NCBI RefSeq assembly: GCF_003122385.1
Contig: NZ_CP029255.1
Location: forward strand, 992,001-1,056,000
DNA length: 64,000 nt
Reading direction: 5' to 3'
DNA from: Flavobacterium crocinum
GTDB taxonomy: Bacteria; Bacteroidota; Bacteroidia; Flavobacteriales; Flavobacteriaceae
Below are positions 51,656 to 61,089 of this stretch, piece after piece. A program made the position numbers and the translations under genes. How positions within the stretch are numbered: position 1 is the stretch's first letter; every line of letters starts with the position of its first letter. The notes under the pieces are model-generated. The model worked only from the letters and a program-made list of their open reading frames with translations, ran no database searches and was not told the DNA's origin.

Positions 51656-52312
51656 TTACTTTTTCTTCATCAAGATTTCCATGCTTTTATATTCGGTTCC
51701 ATTTTTGGTGTCGAACATTTCCATTTTACGTGTTTTTGGATCTACAATCGTATATACTTCTCTGTAAGGATTCTTTTTTCCGGTAACAGGATCTGTAAAT
51801 TCTCCTTTAAAGGTTGCACTTTTAGTGCTTTCATCGTATTTACCAATTCCCACCATCATTCCGGTTCCCATATTGTCTATAAAAGTGGATGTGTATTCTT
51901 TACTGGCATTATTAAATGCAAGTGTACTTTTTCCTTCAAACGGAGCACCCATTATTTTTCCAACATAATTTGATTCCTGATAACGTCCGCCCAAAATCAT
52001 TTTGATAGTCGCTACTGAAGATGCTTTTTCCGGTTTTCCATTTGGTTCGTACCAAAAAGTCATCTCACAATTCCACGTTCCTGCTTCATCTGCCATCCAT
52101 TTATGAGGCTCGCCCGGAGTTGCAAAATCTTGCCATGCTTTAGCTTGTGCTGCAGAATCGACTGGTTCAACTGCCGATGTTTCTTCTACTACAGGTTCTT
52201 CAGTTTTAATACTATCTGAAACTTTTACTGGTTCAATTTCGGTTTTTACTTCTTTTTTACAAGAAATAAAACATAATGTAATAATTACTAATGTTGCGGT
52301 TATTTTTTTCAT
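51656..52312 (-). CDS. DUF1579-family lipoprotein
   Basis: The 218-residue protein has a lipoprotein signal (MKKITATLVIITLCFISCKK) and an acidic, Glu/Val/Pro-rich linker (about 20-60). The DUF1579 domain follows: GEPHKWMADEAGTWNCEMTFW, VATIKMILGGRYQESNYVG, FEGKSTLAFNNASKEYTSTFIDNMGTGMM. Such domains form lipocalin-like barrels of unknown ligand. It would be on the envelope. CAAAAGTA at 52343-52350 gives a minus-strand TACTTTTG box about 31 bp before the ATG. Confidence 0.85.
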   Translation of the reverse strand: MKKITATLVIITLCFISCKKEVKTEIEPVKVSDSIKTEEPVVEETSAVEPVDSAAQAKAWQDFATPGEPHKWMADEAGTWNCEMTFWYEPNGKPEKASSVATIKMILGGRYQESNYVGKIMGAPFEGKSTLAFNNASKEYTSTFIDNMGTGMMVGIGKYDESTKSATFKGEFTDPVTGKKNPYREVYTIVDPKTRKMEMFDTKNGTEYKSMEILMKKK

Positions 52313-52653
52313 AACTATTTGTTTTTATGTTTGTTACAATAACAAAAGTAAGAAATATATTAAAATGAATTTGTTTCAGGTTTGAAGTTTATATTCTAAA
52401 GCAATAGATCTAAGGGCAAAAAATAGCCAGAGATTGTCAGGATTAAAAAGGATTTTTAAAAATCTATGTGTTCTGATAAATAATATCTGGGAGCGATTAA
52501 AAGACTTTTCTTCTTTGTGACTTTGCGGTATTTTTTTAATGTCCTGATAATCATTGTGGAGTTTCTGGCGGAAATCCTTCCTTCGTCAGGATGACAAACT
52601 GGGGAAAAAGTCCAATATTCATAAACGTTGAGCTTCTTGCGCTTAAGAAAAAA
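52313..52653. other. gene-free gap
   Basis: The first 40 bp hold the promoter box of the DUF1579 gene (minus strand TACTTTTG at 52343-52350). The rest, up to the end of the DUF4837 gene at 52654, shows no ORF or RNA fold. TGTCCTGATAATCATTGTGGAG and CTTCGTCAGGATGACAA near 52540-52594 look like remnants of a decayed palindromic repeat. Confidence 0.4.
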
Positions 52654-53622
52654 CTATCTCTTATCTACTTTAACTGATTTAATAATGGCTTCAAGTTCCA
52701 GCATTAAATCTCGTTCCTGATTGGAAGGAGAATAACAGAAACCTTCTATAACCAAAAGGCGGTTATATACTTTGTCTACAATTGCATAATTGATAAAAGG
52801 TCCGGCCATGAAATCGTTTTTTAGTTCCCAGGTTCCTTTGGTTTCAAAAGCTTCTTTATTATCTAGCGTTACTTTTGAGAAATAAGGTGCATAAGCTTCG
52901 CTCGTAATCATAGGTGTATTAGGTTCACGGCCTTTGATATAGCGTCCAACGGAATCACGCATGCGAACAATAGAATTGACTATGTCCTTTCTTTTTTCAA
53001 AATTATGAAGCGGAATTTGATATACCAACAAACTGGTATTTCCGCTGATAATCTCTTTTTTCAGCCAGATGAAATTCTTTTTGTGCAGCATATACTCATA
53101 CCCTGTCGGAATTTCTATATTGATGTGAAATTTATTCTTGAGAATTGCAGGGTTTAGGAGAGACTTTCTATTGTCTTCCTGTACTTTTTGAATTTCTGAA
53201 TTTCGGATTTGACGTATTATTTCAGCCGAATTGTCTTCGATACTACAAATAAGATCGTCAACAGATTTTTCGTAAATGCGGAAAGTATTGTGTGGTAATG
53301 TTTTACTGTGAATGATTTCGAATTTTGCTGTAGCTGTTTTTTTAACTACAATAATACTTCGGCTATCTGTCACAAATCCTTCCAGCAAACGTGCCGGATA
53401 CTGGTTAATGGTAAAAAGCGGTTCTTCCTGTGTGAGTCCGAGAACCGGTGAAGCAAATTTATTTCTGATACTATCTCCCACTTCTCCATACCATAACTGA
53501 TCATCGATAATAATGGAAATGGTATTGGTTTTTCCCGAAACGGAATCATCCTGTTTTTGCCCCTTAAAGCACGAAATCAGGAAAAACGGAAGTAATAGCA
53601 ATAAAAAATGGGTTTTATTCAT
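52654..53622 (-). CDS. DUF4837-family lipoprotein
   Basis: The 322-residue protein has a lipoprotein signal (MNKTHFLLLLLPFFLISCFKG). The mature domain has ISIIIDDQLWYGEVGDSIRN, FTINQYPARLLEGFVTDSRSIIVV, FHINIEIPTGYEYMLHKKNFIWLKK and EAFETKGTWELKNDFMAGPFINY. From memory this matches DUF4837 of Flavobacteriia, whose genes often lie beside a LysM transglycosylase and pgk, as here. Function unknown; an envelope role with the transglycosylase is suggested by position (48-bp gap). Confidence 0.82.
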   Translation of the reverse strand: MNKTHFLLLLLPFFLISCFKGQKQDDSVSGKTNTISIIIDDQLWYGEVGDSIRNKFASPVLGLTQEEPLFTINQYPARLLEGFVTDSRSIIVVKKTATAKFEIIHSKTLPHNTFRIYEKSVDDLICSIEDNSAEIIRQIRNSEIQKVQEDNRKSLLNPAILKNKFHINIEIPTGYEYMLHKKNFIWLKKEIISGNTSLLVYQIPLHNFEKRKDIVNSIVRMRDSVGRYIKGREPNTPMITSEAYAPYFSKVTLDNKEAFETKGTWELKNDFMAGPFINYAIVDKVYNRLLVIEGFCYSPSNQERDLMLELEAIIKSVKVDKR

Positions 53623-53669
53623 TTTCTTAATTTATGAAATAAAACCCAAATTTAAATAAGATTTTTCTT

Positions 53670-55478
53670 TTATCCGTTTATTTTAAGTTTCATTCCCGGT
53701 TTAATATCTTCATCTTTAATACCATTCCATTTTTTAATATCTGAAATTGTTACTCCAGGATATTTTTTAGAAATACTGTATAAAGAATCTCCTTTTTTAA
53801 CGTAATAATCTTCACTAACGTTTTTAGAAGCTGCTTTTTTCTTAAATGAATCAACCGAGTTTGATGCAATTGCTGTTGAAGACGGCTCTTCTATAACTAC
53901 GGCTGCTTTAGAAATAATTAGTGTTTTTCCTAAACCAATGTTATTTGAAGTTAAATTGTTAAGTTCTTTTAACTCCGCAATAGTCGTACCGAATTTCTTT
54001 GCAATGCTGCCTAAATTATCTCCCGCAACAACAACATAGTCCATATCTACAGCTGTTTTCTCTTTATTTTCTACAGATGCAACAGCTTGTTCTTTGTCTG
54101 CAACAGGAACAGTTTTAACAGGAACTTCCTCTTCTGCTTTGATTTTCAGGCTTCTTCCAACTGCTACTGCATTTGTTTTTAAGTTATTCCACTTTTTAAT
54201 TTCTGAAATACTCACATCATATTTAGCGGCAATTGCTCCTAAATTATCTCCTTTTCTAACTTTATAAAATTCAAAATCGCCTTTATCAATTGCTGTCGGT
54301 TTCGTTGCTGCCGGTTTTGCTTTTGGAGCATATTTTACAGCCAATCTTGAAGAAGTTGATCTAAACTCTGTATCGTGTTTTACGTAAGCATAAATCTGAT
54401 CTTCGTTAGAAACAAAGGTTGCAATTTTATCTTTTGGTAATCTGATAAAATGTTGTTCTCCCTGATAATAAGGAACCACATTCATTTTATAAGACGGATT
54501 TAAAAGCTGAATCTGAGATTGTGGCATGTCCAGTAAATCGGCAATCTGTTTGAAAGACATTTGGTTTTTGATTGCGATCGTATCTGTTTCAAAGTTTTTA
54601 ACGACAGCTCTTTCCGGGTTAATTCCGTGTTCTTTATGATATTCAAAAAGATACATTGTAGCTAAGAAAGCCGGAACATACCCTTGAGTTTCTTTTGGAA
54701 GATAATTACGAATGTCCCAGTATTTTGTTTTTCCGCCAGAACGACGAATTGCTTTAGTAACATTTCCAGGACCTGAATTATAAGAAGCTAAAACCAGTTC
54801 CCAGTCACCAAAAATATTGAACATTTTGGTCATGTATTCAGAACATGCGGCAGTAGCTTTAAGAGGATCACTTCTTTCGTCGATATACGAATCGATTTTT
54901 AAAGCATATTGTTTTCCGGTTCCGTACATAAACTGCCAAAGTCCCGTAGCGCCCATTCTAGAAACTGCTTTAGGATTTAAAGCAGATTCTACAACGGCTA
55001 AATATTTTATTTCCAAAGGGATATTGCTTTTTGCAAAGGACTCCTCGAAGATTGGGAAATAATATTCTGATAAAGCCATTAATCGTGAAAACGATTTTTT
55101 ACGGTTCTTAAGAAATGACTTTATTATGTTTTCTAAACCCTGATTGTATTCAATCTCAAAAGGTGATTTCTCATTCATTGCTGCCAAACGCTGTTTTAGC
55201 AATTCGGTTGGCAATTCTTCATCAACAGTAACGTCTTTGTTGATGGTTTGAATGTCTTTGGTCAGGTCGTCATAAATATCCAGACTTACTAATTCGTTCA
55301 TCCATAAACTATCTACTTTTGTTGCCAGAAGATTGTCTTTTTTGAATGTGCTCTTAATAGAATCTAAATATGTTAACTTAACTTCTGGCCTACTTTCTAA
55401 AGTTGAAGCTGTCTCTTGTGAGAAGGCAGCCATCGTAAAGAAAGCAGAAACCACTATTGATAATTTCCTTACAATCAT
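53670..55478 (-). CDS. lytic transglycosylase with three LysM domains (MltD-like)
   Basis: The 602-residue protein has a signal peptide (VRKLSIVVSAFFTMAAFS) and a helical N-part. A GH23 lysozyme-like domain follows with the catalytic Glu in YLAVVESALNPKAVSRMGATGLWQFM (about 160-185) and LASYNSGPGNV. Three LysM domains then start YKVRKGDNLGAIAAKY (about 403), YVVVAGDNLGSIAKKF (about 479) and YYVKKGDSLYSISKKY (about 559). It cuts peptidoglycan glycan chains in the periplasm for wall turnover. CAAAAATA at 55533-55540 gives a minus-strand TATTTTTG box about 55 bp before its ATG. Confidence 0.93.
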   Translation of the reverse strand: MIVRKLSIVVSAFFTMAAFSQETASTLESRPEVKLTYLDSIKSTFKKDNLLATKVDSLWMNELVSLDIYDDLTKDIQTINKDVTVDEELPTELLKQRLAAMNEKSPFEIEYNQGLENIIKSFLKNRKKSFSRLMALSEYYFPIFEESFAKSNIPLEIKYLAVVESALNPKAVSRMGATGLWQFMYGTGKQYALKIDSYIDERSDPLKATAACSEYMTKMFNIFGDWELVLASYNSGPGNVTKAIRRSGGKTKYWDIRNYLPKETQGYVPAFLATMYLFEYHKEHGINPERAVVKNFETDTIAIKNQMSFKQIADLLDMPQSQIQLLNPSYKMNVVPYYQGEQHFIRLPKDKIATFVSNEDQIYAYVKHDTEFRSTSSRLAVKYAPKAKPAATKPTAIDKGDFEFYKVRKGDNLGAIAAKYDVSISEIKKWNNLKTNAVAVGRSLKIKAEEEVPVKTVPVADKEQAVASVENKEKTAVDMDYVVVAGDNLGSIAKKFGTTIAELKELNNLTSNNIGLGKTLIISKAAVVIEEPSSTAIASNSVDSFKKKAASKNVSEDYYVKKGDSLYSISKKYPGVTISDIKKWNGIKDEDIKPGMKLKING

Positions 55479-55588
55479 ATAACATTATTTTAAAATTCTG
55501 TAATTCAAATAATTACGAGAAGTGTACTTTTGCAAAAATAAGCCCTTTATCGAAGAAAACTAATTAAAAAAATGTTAATTGTGATATT

Positions 55589-56776
55589 TTAGTCTAAAAT
55601 CGCAGCGATTCCAGGTAAAACTCTTCCTTCTAACATTTCAAGCATTGCCCCACCACCAGTAGAAACATAGCTCATTTTATCTTCAAATCCGAACTGTTTT
55701 ACAGCGGCAACAGAATCTCCACCTCCAACTAATGAAAACGCTCCTTTTTCTGTAGCTTCAGCAATATAATCTCCTAATGCGATTGTTCCTTTAGAGAAAG
55801 TTTCCATTTCAAAAACTCCTAATGGACCATTCCAAAGAATTGTTTTTGACTCTAAAATTACTTTTTTGAAGTTCTCTAAAGATTTTGGACCTGCGTCTAA
55901 ACCTTGCCATCCGTCAGGGATTACCGTTACGTCTACAATCTGAGTATTTGCTGTGTTTGAGAAATCATCTGCAGCCACAACATCAACCGGAATATGAACT
56001 TGTACATTTTTCTCTTTTGCTAATCTTAAGATTTCTAAAGCTAAATCCAGTTTATCATCTTCACAGATAGACTCACCAATTTTTCCGCCTTGTGCTTTAA
56101 TGAAAGTAAATGTCATACCTCCACCAATAATCATGTGATCTACTTTATCTAATATATTTTCGATAACTGTGATTTTAGACGAAACTTTAGAACCACCAAG
56201 AACAGCCGTTACAGGTTTTACACTGTTATTTAGAACTTTGTTTAAACTGTCAATTTCTTTTGCCAACAATGTTCCGAAACATTTTTTGTTTTCGAAAAAC
56301 TGTGCAATGATTGTAGTCGATGCGTGTGCTCTGTGCGCTGTACCGAATGCATCGTTTACATAAATATCTCCAAGAGAAGCCAATTCTTTTGCAAAAACAA
56401 CATTTCCTTCTTCTTCTTCAGCGTGGAAACGTAAATTTTCTAATAAAAGAACTTCACCTGGCTGTAAGTTTTTAGCAGCTGTCTGAGCAGGCTCTCCAAT
56501 GCAGTTTTCTGCAAACTTAACCTCAACTCCTAAAATTTCAGAAGCTGTTTTTAAAATATGTTTTAAAGAATATTTTTCTTCAGCACCTTTTGGTCTTCCT
56601 AAATGCGACATTAAGATTACACTTCCGCCCTGAGCCAAAATGGCATCAATAGTTGGTTTTGCAGCTTCAATACGTGTCGTATCAGTTACATTAAAATTCT
56701 CATCCAACGGAACGTTAAAGTCTACACGGATAATTGCTTTTTTATTTTTAAAATCGAAATCGTTTAAAGTTTTCAT
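55589..56776 (-). CDS. pgk: phosphoglycerate kinase
   Basis: The 395-residue protein is a full-length Pgk: [21 protein letters not shown] near the N-terminus (RVDFNVP signature), [36 protein letters not shown], and [16 protein letters not shown] plus [35 protein letters not shown] for nucleotide binding. It makes ATP from 1,3-bisphosphoglycerate in glycolysis. Minus-strand TATATTTG (56812-56819) lies about 36 bp before its ATG. It is upstream of the transglycosylase gene, with a 110-bp gap. Confidence 0.97.
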   Translation of the reverse strand: MKTLNDFDFKNKKAIIRVDFNVPLDENFNVTDTTRIEAAKPTIDAILAQGGSVILMSHLGRPKGAEEKYSLKHILKTASEILGVEVKFAENCIGEPAQTAAKNLQPGEVLLLENLRFHAEEEEGNVVFAKELASLGDIYVNDAFGTAHRAHASTTIIAQFFENKKCFGTLLAKEIDSLNKVLNNSVKPVTAVLGGSKVSSKITVIENILDKVDHMIIGGGMTFTFIKAQGGKIGESICEDDKLDLALEILRLAKEKNVQVHIPVDVVAADDFSNTANTQIVDVTVIPDGWQGLDAGPKSLENFKKVILESKTILWNGPLGVFEMETFSKGTIALGDYIAEATEKGAFSLVGGGDSVAAVKQFGFEDKMSYVSTGGGAMLEMLEGRVLPGIAAILD

Positions 56777-57039
56777 CTTGATAATTTTTAGTTTTTTTTT
56801 AGAAAGAAAAACAAATATAGGACTTTTAGTCTTCTAATAAATTCGGATAAACTAAAAAAGAAGCAAGAAAAAGAACGAAAACGTTATAAATTTACAAAAA
56901 AAATGGTTTATTTAAGAATAAAAACAAATTTAGACCACAATTTAATACTGCCTTTTATAAAAAAACCTTTCCTGTCAACAGAAAAAACAGGAAAGGCAAA
57001 AAATGAAAATAGATTTATTTTTTGTTTTTGGAGGATAAA

Positions 57040-57546
57040 TTAGTCTTCTGTCTGAATGTAACAAATAGACAAATTGTTCTGAACCGGAAACATAATGGTT
57101 TCGTATTCGTTTTGGTTTTCGACGTTTTTAGAAACCAGATAATTTCCTTCAATAATTCCGAAATAATTTAATAAAGGCGTATAAAAAGTAATTCCAATTT
57201 TATGTTTTGATATATCTGTTATATCTGTATTTATAATATCTAACTGATAATTGATGAAAGGAAAATAATGGCTACCCAAAACATCCATAACACGATGAAA
57301 ATTTCCTTTTAACTGCTCCACATAACCACTTGCTGCAATTCCGGTTAAGAAATGCAACTGATTTGCTTTTTCATTTTCACTCAGCAATTCTCTAAATGTA
57401 TTCTTCGGATTTGTTGCTGAATTGAATTGCTGACTCTGCATTTGATATTCTTTGAAAGTATCTTCAAAAACATATTTGTCCCACAAAAAAGAAGACGAAT
57501 TATCTATGACAATACGATAAGCCAATTTTATCTTTGTAATCTTCAT
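57040..57546 (-). CDS. hypothetical protein coupled to pirin
   Basis: The 168-residue soluble protein begins MKITKIKLAYRIVIDNSSSFLWDKYVF. It has a middle helical block (FRELLSENEKANQLHFLTGIAASGYVEQLKG) and a beta-rich end (IGITFYTPLLNYFGIIEGNYLVSKNVENQ). No signal peptide, membrane segment or known catalytic motif is seen, and I do not recognise the family. Its ATG overlaps the pirin TGA (ATGA), so it is translationally coupled to pirin and may work with it. Confidence 0.75.
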   Translation of the reverse strand: MKITKIKLAYRIVIDNSSSFLWDKYVFEDTFKEYQMQSQQFNSATNPKNTFRELLSENEKANQLHFLTGIAASGYVEQLKGNFHRVMDVLGSHYFPFINYQLDIINTDITDISKHKIGITFYTPLLNYFGIIEGNYLVSKNVENQNEYETIMFPVQNNLSICYIQTED

Positions 57547-58247
57547 GAATTAAGCATTTTTAACGGCACTTCAATTACCATTAGAATAGCATTTTCTGAA
57601 AGAGCTTCCCATTCAATTTTATCCGTTTCTTTTAAAGCTAATCCGTCTTTGGCTTCTACAAGTCGATCCTCCACTTCAAAGGCACCATTGAGTACAAATA
57701 CAAAAACACCATTTTTTGAATTTCTTAGAGTAAAAGATCCGTGTTTTCTTCCATCATAAAGTCCGATAAACCCAAGCGCTCTTTCAACTTCAAATAAAGA
57801 ATAAAGCTTATTATGTCTGCTAAAATCAAATTTGTACTGCTGGAAATAGTTTTTAAAATATTGTCTTCCCATTTCAAACTCAATTTCCAGATAACTTACA
57901 TTTTCATTTTCGTACGGATTGAAAATTTCAACCGTTAATTCGTCATCAGCAGCCAGAACGCGAATTTGATCTATTCGCAGAAATTCTTCATTACCCAGAT
58001 TGTCTTTATATTCTATTCCGCCGAACAAAGGCAAAATGATGACATTTGTTTTAGAATTTATAAATCTCGTAATACGTTGCTGAGGAGCCAGTATTATTTC
58101 ATTCAAAACCTTTAATGATCCAAATGCATTTCTGGATAAATTTTGATATTCTTCAAAATTAAAAGTCGCAAAACAATTGTGTTTTCCGGAATTGAAAATG
58201 CCTCTTGAATCTGATTTATAAATTTGGGCTGGAATCTGCGCTATCAT
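57543..58247 (-). CDS. pirin-family bicupin protein
   Basis: The 234-residue protein has the pirin bicupin form: SRGIFNSGKHNCFATFNFEEYQNLSRNAFGSLKVLNEIILAPQQ in the N-terminal cupin, then GLYDGRKHGSFTLRNSKNGVFVFVLNGAFEVED in the C-terminal one. The usual metal-binding His triad of pirin (HPHxG) is not intact (here APQQRITRF), so any metal site is altered. Pirins act as quercetinase-like dioxygenases or redox partners; activity here is uncertain. Its stop overlaps the start of the next unknown gene (ATGA), and an intradiol dioxygenase-like gene lies upstream. Confidence 0.78.
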   Translation of the reverse strand: MIAQIPAQIYKSDSRGIFNSGKHNCFATFNFEEYQNLSRNAFGSLKVLNEIILAPQQRITRFINSKTNVIILPLFGGIEYKDNLGNEEFLRIDQIRVLAADDELTVEIFNPYENENVSYLEIEFEMGRQYFKNYFQQYKFDFSRHNKLYSLFEVERALGFIGLYDGRKHGSFTLRNSKNGVFVFVLNGAFEVEDRLVEAKDGLALKETDKIEWEALSENAILMVIEVPLKMLNS

Positions 58248-58266
58248 GATACACTATTCTAAAAAA

Positions 58267-59025
58267 TTAACTTGCTACGTTTATGGTGTGTGTTAAAACA
58301 TAACCTTCACTAATACTTCCCGTTACTGTTCCCAATTCATTAGTAACTGAATCAGAAAACACATTATCTGAAGCATTATAGGTATAACCTGATAATCCTT
58401 TAGTGTACCCATTTGCAGTTGATGCATTTACTGTAGCCACTGCACTATTGGTTCCTTCAGGAAAAGCAATTTGTGTTACCAATAAAGAAGTCCCGCTTGC
58501 ATTGTAAATGTGAACGTGAATGTGAGTTGCACGGCCTGAATACCAACCCGGAAAAATAGAGGTAAAGGTTACCAATCCATTTTCGTCTGTGGTTTGTCTT
58601 CCTCTTAAAAAGTGATAGGAAGTATAATTGACAGACTGCATCGAAGTACCTCCATACTCAGAATAATATCCGTCTTTATCGCAATGCCAAATGTCTACAA
58701 TTGCATCTTTTAAAACGGCACAGCTTGCTTTGGTATTTTTAATTGTGATTTTAATCGTAAAAGCAACACCTGTTCTATCCATCACGATATTTGATTTTAC
58801 CAAAGATGATGGCGTAATTGTTGGAAACGGACCAGCGGTTTCAGATGGTGTTACCGAACAACTACCAGAAGAAGATCCTGAACTTGAACCTGAGTCAGAA
58901 CCTGAATCGGTTCCGGTTGATGAAGCAGATGAATCGTCATCTTTACTGCATGCGTTTATGATCGGAATTGCCAAAGTACCAATTCCTACTAAACCCAAAC
59001 CTCTTAAAAACTCTTTTCTTTCCAT
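58267..59025 (-). CDS. intradiol ring-cleavage dioxygenase-like lipoprotein
   Basis: The 252-residue protein begins MERKEFLRGLGLVGIGTLAIPIINACSKD, a lipoprotein signal with a C after INA, then a Ser/Gly/Asp linker (about 32-58). The rest is an intradiol dioxygenase-like fold (protocatechuate 3,4-dioxygenase beta type): TPSETAGPFPT, VDIWHCDKDGYYSEYGG, TDENGLVTFTSIFPGWYSGRATHIHVHIY. The Tyr in DGYYSEY, the Tyr in PGWY and the two His in THIHVHI fit the Fe3+ ligand set (2 Tyr, 2 His). It would cleave a catechol outside the cytoplasm. Physiological substrate unknown. Confidence 0.87.
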   Translation of the reverse strand: MERKEFLRGLGLVGIGTLAIPIINACSKDDDSSASSTGTDSGSDSGSSSGSSSGSCSVTPSETAGPFPTITPSSLVKSNIVMDRTGVAFTIKITIKNTKASCAVLKDAIVDIWHCDKDGYYSEYGGTSMQSVNYTSYHFLRGRQTTDENGLVTFTSIFPGWYSGRATHIHVHIYNASGTSLLVTQIAFPEGTNSAVATVNASTANGYTKGLSGYTYNASDNVFSDSVTNELGTVTGSISEGYVLTHTINVAS

Positions 59026-59269
59026 TTTTTTGTCTTTTTAAATGTTATTCAATTAAATGATTAACAGCTATTTTGAAGTAAAATTATTGGAAATTGAGCC
59101 TCAATAAAAAGTTTGAGGTAAACAAGATTATTTATGAGGTAAACTGAAAAAAAAGTTTTTTTTGTAGTAAAAAACGCATTTCAGTATAATCCAGATATAG
59201 TATAAAAAGAGGCAGCCTGAAAAGTAATAAAGAAAAAATCCTCTTTGAGAAGCGTATTATACATCCAAA

Positions 59270-59773
59270 TTAAAACAAGCAGCAAGAGCTAAAACTCCGG
59301 CCGATCGATATAAAATCAAACATCCTCAAAAGGTATTCATTTTTGAAATCAATATTGAATAATTTTAAAAAAGCAATATACTCCTCTTTAAACGTTTTGG
59401 TTTTGTGATGTTCTTCTTGATTTTCAATATATTTAATCACATTCGTCAATTGCGAATGTCCATATGAAAAAGCACCAAAACCATTCGGCCATTCAAATTT
59501 TCCATTTATCCATTTTTGTTCATTAATGAATTTGGATGAACATGATTTAATATCTCTTACTAAATCCGATAATGATACATTCGGTTTTATTCCCACTAAG
59601 AGGTGAATATGATCCGGCATTCCGTTAATTGCAATCAGTTTTTGTTTTTGATTAGTAACAATTCCTGTGATGTATTTGTAAATTTTATCTTTCCTGTTTT
59701 TAGAAATTAGGCTTTGTCTTCCCTTAACTGCAAAAACAATTTGAACATAAAGTTGCGAATAAGTATCGGCCAT
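59270..59773 (-). CDS. IS200-like Y1 transposase (HUH), single gene
   Basis: The start is set at ATG 59771-59773 (MADTYSQLYVQIVFAVKGRQ), giving 167 residues, because an upstream TTG at 59818 is untypical. The HUH pair is in GMPDHIHLLVGIKP (about 57-70), and the tyrosine helix is GYSHSQ-like with NVIKYIENQEEHHKTKTF, where Tyr is the likely nucleophile. This is the IS200/IS605 TnpA form, shorter than and different from the RAYT at 24280. No TnpB accessory gene or clear IS ends are visible. Palindromes of the GCTCCGGAGGAGC family lie close by (59855-60320). Confidence 0.88.
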   Translation of the reverse strand: MADTYSQLYVQIVFAVKGRQSLISKNRKDKIYKYITGIVTNQKQKLIAINGMPDHIHLLVGIKPNVSLSDLVRDIKSCSSKFINEQKWINGKFEWPNGFGAFSYGHSQLTNVIKYIENQEEHHKTKTFKEEYIAFLKLFNIDFKNEYLLRMFDFISIGRSFSSCCLF

Positions 59774-59818
59774 TTTTTTATTAAATTTATTGAATAGTAA
59801 ATCTAGAAAACAAATCAA

Positions 59819-60399
59819 ACTGTAAGATAAATATTTCTTTTTTTTATACAGATAAATATGTCGCCTCTCCGGGGCTTTATGCAGGGGTTGCTAAATTATG
59901 CTATAAATATTGGGCTTCTCCGAAGCCATTTTAGATCTCTTGCAAAAGTTTTGAAGAGACGAAATATTTATAGCAAAATTTGCTCAACATTACTTAAAAT
60001 CCCAATTGCTCGAACTGGAAATTCTGACTATTAATATTGGGTAACTCTTCAGTCATTTTTAAAGCTTTGGTAAAGTTTTGAAGAGATGAATATTTATACA
60101 ATGGTTATTTAAAATCCCCCATCTCGTAAAAGGAAAATTTTAGGAAACAAAAAAAAAGAGCTTCGGAGAAGCTCAATATTTATAGAAATCGGATAATCAT
60201 CGACAATAAAGCTCCAGCGGAGCGGCATCTTTATTTACAATGGCTGTAGATTTTGCTCCGTTGGAGCTCTTTTGTATTAACGTAATTAAATTTCTATAAA
60301 TACTTTGCTCCTTTCAAGCTTAGTAAAATAAATAGAGATCAAAACAAAAAAGATTGTCTAATAATGGACCGCATGATTGAATATACAATCGGTATTATA
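59819..60399. repeat. gene-free region with GCTCCGGAGC-type palindromes
   Basis: No gene is seen in these 581 bp. Modules of the composite repeat at 29521-29690 recur, degenerate: TCGCCTCTCCGGGGC at 59861, CTATAAATATTGGGCTTCTCCGAAGCC near 59901-59927, and GAGCTTCGGAGAAGCTCAATATTTATAGAAAT near 60158-60188. Then GCTCCAGCGGAGC at 60211, GCTCCGTTGGAGC at 60255 and TTTCTATAAATACTTTGCTCC near 60291-60311 complete the set. They begin 80 bp upstream of the Y1 transposase gene's start codon. Confidence 0.82.
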
Positions 60400-61089
60400 T
60401 CACTTTCCTTCGAAAAGTGCAAAAAATGCTTCTTCGTAACTCACACTGATTGGAATTTCGGTCTGATCAATGTATATAATTTTGTTTCTGATTTTAGAAA
60501 CCTTGGAAATGGGAACTATAAACGAACGATGTACACGTACAAATTCTGTTTCAGGTAATTTCTGAATTATGGCTTTTAAGGTCATACGTGCGACAACTGT
60601 TTTTTGATCTTTGATATGAATCTTTAAATAATCATCCAGACCTTCAATATACAAGATATCTGAAAATAGGATTTTAATAAGGCTGTAATCGGCACGGATG
60701 AAAAGATATTGTTGTTCGATATTTTGGTTTTGCAATTTCCATTGCGAATAGGCTTTTTCAGTGGCCTGCTGAAATCTGGAAAGCGAAATTGGTTTCAATA
60801 AATAGTCGGTTGCACTGAGTGTAAAACCTTCAACAGCAAATTCAGAATAAGCTGTTGTGAAAATAACCATTGTTTTGTGTGGGAGTTTTTTGTAGAAATC
60901 CAATCCGGAAATCGACGGCATATTGATGTCAAGAAACAGCAAATCGACTGGATACTTTTTTAAGTATTTAAATGCTTCATCCGATTTTGTAAAAGTTCGT
61001 TCCAAATCTATGTATTCAATAGTATCACATAAACTTTGAAGAATTTCTAATGCTAATGGCTCATCATCTAATGCTATTGCTTTTATCAT
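60400..61089 (-). CDS. LytTR-family response regulator
   Basis: The 229-residue protein has a receiver domain (MIKAIALDDEPLALEIL, phospho-acceptor Asp54 in LFLDINMPSISGLDF, TTAYSEFAVEGF and the lysine in LLKPISLSRF). A LytTR DNA-binding domain follows from about residue 128, with IRADYSLIKILFSDILYIEGLDDYLKIHI, then EFVRVHRSFIVPISKVSKI. It is the second gene of a pair; its ATG overlaps the end of the kinase gene by 4 bp. Target genes are unknown. Confidence 0.93.
   Translation of the reverse strand: MIKAIALDDEPLALEILQSLCDTIEYIDLERTFTKSDEAFKYLKKYPVDLLFLDINMPSISGLDFYKKLPHKTMVIFTTAYSEFAVEGFTLSATDYLLKPISLSRFQQATEKAYSQWKLQNQNIEQQYLFIRADYSLIKILFSDILYIEGLDDYLKIHIKDQKTVVARMTLKAIIQKLPETEFVRVHRSFIVPISKVSKIRNKIIYIDQTEIPISVSYEEAFFALFEGK

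Noticed and set aside
59270..59773. A complete insertion sequence (IS200/IS605)
   Set aside because: There is no tnpB and no defined element ends; neighbouring palindromes are repeated and degenerate, which fits a domesticated Y1 gene better.
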